From positions 1-40,765 of the forward strand of contig CAYNDV010000028.1 in the NCBI GenBank assembly GCA_964396055.1: a stretch of 40,765 bases of DNA, in the 5' to 3' direction. The notes under the pieces are model-generated. The model saw nothing but the letters and a program-made list of their open reading frames with translations, did not search any database and had not been told where the DNA came from. The translations under genes and the position numbers were made by a program. This document shows, piece by piece, positions 39,136-40,765 of this stretch. This stretch comes from CAYJPV01 sp964396055 (GTDB lineage: Bacteria; Acidobacteriota; Vicinamibacteria; Vicinamibacterales; JAKQTR01). The first letter of the stretch is position 1. Each line of letters opens with the position of its first letter.

Positions 39136-39472
39136 GCTGTACTCCGGAGAGATCCCGTGGCGGCGACCGGCGGTGCCGTGCCTGCCGCGAGCCCGGGAGG
39201 TGCTGACTGTATCGCCGCCCGGGCGTCGTTGTCCAAGCCTGACCCCTTGTAGGGAAGGGGATGACGCCGACTGTCGGGATTCTTCCGTCCAGACACGCCG
39301 GACAACCAATTCTTCACCCGACAGTGATCTTTGTCACTCACCAGCCTTCCGGCCCCGCCGATTCTCCCGGTGTTCAATCCGATGCCTCGTTGCCCCCGCG
39401 AGGCTCCACGATCGGGACGGACGCGTGACGACAGCGGCCGGCCGAAGGAGCCGGAGAAACAGGAGCAGGGCC
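39136..39472. other. 337-bp divergent intergenic region
   Basis: No gene is supported here; short open frames lack ribosome sites and family features. It holds the control regions of the oxidoreductase (minus) and the chemoreceptor (plus), and an inverted-repeat cluster (39270-39336). A small hairpin GCCTCG/CGAGGC lies near 39385-39405. I see no match to c-di-GMP riboswitches and no convincing FliA promoter. Confidence 0.6.
39270..39336. promoter_or_regulatory. Inverted-repeat cluster upstream of the second MCP gene
   Basis: ACTGTCGGG (39270-39278) and CCCGACAGT (39317-39325) are perfect 9-bp inverted repeats 38 bp apart. Inside lie GTCC/GGAC and two copies of ATTCTTC; adjacent is AGTGA/TCACT. 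It could be a pair of half-sites for a regulator or a structured leader about 140 bp upstream of the chemoreceptor start. Confidence 0.4.
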
Positions 39473-40765
39473 ATGAAGGGTAACTGGACGGTCGGCAAGA
39501 AACTGTTCACGGCGGTCGGCGTGCTCGTGGCGCTGATGCTGGGCATCGGCGGGTACGCGTGGTGGAGCGCCCAGGTCGCGCACGACCGGTTTGCTGACGC
39601 CCACGAGCGCGCAGAGAAGATGAAGCTGGCGGGCGTCCTGGAACTGATGTCCTTCGAGGTCTACGCGGCCGAGAAGGTCCTCGTCCTCTCGGGCTACGAC
39701 AACGACAAGAAGAACTACGACACCTGGCTGGAGCGCGCCAAGGAAGCGGACGCGAAGTTCGACAAGGCCGTCGAAGAGATCCTGCCGCTGATTCACGTGC
39801 AGTCCGACAAGGACGCCATCCTCGAGGCCAAGCGCCTGCTCGACGAGTCGCACGTGAACGGCAAGGAGGTGCAGGCGCTCATCGAGGCGGGCAAGTTCCA
39901 CGAAGCGCAGATGCTGTCGCGCGAGAAGAACCGCCCCATCGTCGACGCGATCGACAAGGCCATCGCCCACGTCTTCGAGACGCAGGAGAAGGGGCTCGCC
40001 GAGGCCGAGGCGGCCGGCACCGCCGCCGCGCGCGTCGAGGCCATGGTCATCCTCTTCGCACTGGTGGCCTCGGTGCTGGTGGCCGCCGCCACCGTCTACG
40101 CGGTCAAGGGCATCGTGGCGCGGCTGCGCATAGCCACGAACGAGATCCGGTCGACCTCCGAGCAGGTGCTGGCCGCCTCGACCCAGGTCGCGAGTTCGTC
40201 GCAGTCGCTCTCACAGGGCGCCACCGAGCAGGCGGCCTCCCTCGAGGAAACCTCCGCTTCGATGGAGGAAATGGCCTCGATGACGCGCCGCAACGCGGAG
40301 AACTCGCAGCAGGCCGCGGGCCTCGTGTCCGAGACCGAAGGGGCCGTGCGCGACTCCAACGCCGCCCTCGAGGACATGGTGTCGGCCATGGCCGGCATCC
40401 GCGAGTCGAGCGCCAAGATCTCGAAGATCATCAAGACGATCGACGAGATTGCCTTCCAGACCAACATCCTTGCGCTCAACGCGGCCGTGGAAGCGGCGCG
40501 CGCCGGCGAGGCCGGCATGGGCTTCGCCGTGGTGGCCGACGAGGTCCGCAACCTCGCGCAGCGCTCGGCCCAGGCGGCCAAGGACACGGCCAGCCTCATC
40601 GAGGACGCCATCACCCGCTCGCAGCAGGGCAGCGCCAAGGTCGAGCACATGGCCACCGTGATTGGCACCATCACGGACAAGGCGTCGAAGGTGAAGGCGC
40701 TGGTCGACGAGATCAGCGTGGCGAGCCGCCAGCAGACCCAGGGCATCGACCAGGTGACCCAGGCC
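39473..40765 (+). CDS. Methyl-accepting chemotaxis protein (runs off the window)
   Basis: The frame is open from the ATG at 39473 to the window edge (431 codons, no stop), with AGGAG 7 bases upstream. Parts seen: transmembrane helix 1 (about 10-31), a helical periplasmic sensor of about 155 residues (rich in Lys, Glu and Asp), transmembrane helix 2 (about 190-210) and a cytoplasmic coiled coil with the conserved tip (IIKTIDEIAFQTNILALN and VVADEVRNLAQRSAQ, about 320-370). As in the first chemoreceptor, a full HAMP domain is missing after helix 2. The sensor domain is not similar to that of the other chemoreceptor beyond general helical character. The C-terminal end is outside the window. Confidence 0.95.
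   Translation, partial: MKGNWTVGKKLFTAVGVLVALMLGIGGYAWWSAQVAHDRFADAHERAEKMKLAGVLELMSFEVYAAEKVLVLSGYDNDKKNYDTWLERAKEADAKFDKAVEEILPLIHVQSDKDAILEAKRLLDESHVNGKEVQALIEAGKFHEAQMLSREKNRPIVDAIDKAIAHVFETQEKGLAEAEAAGTAAARVEAMVILFALVASVLVAAATVYAVKGIVARLRIATNEIRSTSEQVLAASTQVASSSQSLSQGATEQAASLEETSASMEEMASMTRRNAENSQQAAGLVSETEGAVRDSNAALEDMVSAMAGIRESSAKISKIIKTIDEIAFQTNILALNAAVEAARAGEAGMGFAVVADEVRNLAQRSAQAAKDTASLIEDAITRSQQGSAKVEHMATVIGTITDKASKVKALVDEISVASRQQTQGIDQVTQA

Noticed and set aside
39136..39472. c-di-GMP riboswitch or FliA promoter upstream of the chemoreceptor
   Set aside because: No conserved GEMM core is found. A GCCGAT near 39350-39360 lacks the matching upstream TAAA box.
1..40765. Search for tRNA, rRNA, insertion sequences, integrases and defence systems
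   Set aside because: None recognised; the window has no transposase, integrase, restriction-modification or toxin-antitoxin gene that I could support.

Overview
This is a GC-rich bacterial scaffold segment with one 100-base assembly gap (22463-22562). The content suggests a soil-type member of Acidobacteriota, probably class Vicinamibacteria: a GH97 glycosidase, tandem DUF1080 proteins, Tat-exported Gfo/Idh/MocA dehydrogenases, paired M16 peptidases, a TPR-tailed Ser/Thr kinase and very large beta-helix/sialidase-like secreted proteins. This placement is an inference from gene families; there is no rRNA or marker gene to confirm it, and I see no tRNA, rRNA, CRISPR array, transposase or phage gene.

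Layout. A methyl-accepting chemotaxis protein lies at each end (117-1679 minus; 39473 to the edge, plus). From 1933 to 10766 most products are exported: a GH97 glycosidase, a DUF1573-like protein, three paralogous secreted proteins of a family I do not recognise (two in an operon behind a clear promoter with an operator-like inverted repeat), and a seven-blade FG-GAP propeller protein. From 10873 to 16617 is a polysaccharide locus: an O-antigen-ligase-like polymerase/ligase with a coupled small TPR-like protein, a WcaJ-type priming sugar transferase and two GT4 glycosyltransferases. From 16707 to 22423 are a catalytic/non-catalytic M16 peptidase pair, a glutamine synthetase family enzyme and a secreted M14 carboxypeptidase. 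From 22608 to 27791 are the transmembrane Ser/Thr kinase, a membrane protein and a dimethylarginine dimethylaminohydrolase. From 28016 to 34900 is a 2294-residue mosaic secreted protein with a 27-unit pentapeptide repeat. From 35168 to 39135 is a probable 3-keto-sugar module: a tandem DUF1080 protein facing a dehydrogenase/aminotransferase pair.

The most unusual feature is between the genes. Seven-base tandem arrays, purine-rich on the coding strand, sit directly after genes. In three cases the array (TAGAGGC)n starts exactly at the gene's own TAG stop codon, on the coding strand. Because 7 is not a multiple of 3 and each junction creates the palindrome CTAG, three units place stops in all six frames. 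Two further heptads (GACAGAA, AGAAGCA) occur in the same setting, and one array type is linked twice to the same ACGCCTCAA word followed by a GC hairpin. The assembly gap is bounded by such arrays in opposite orientation.
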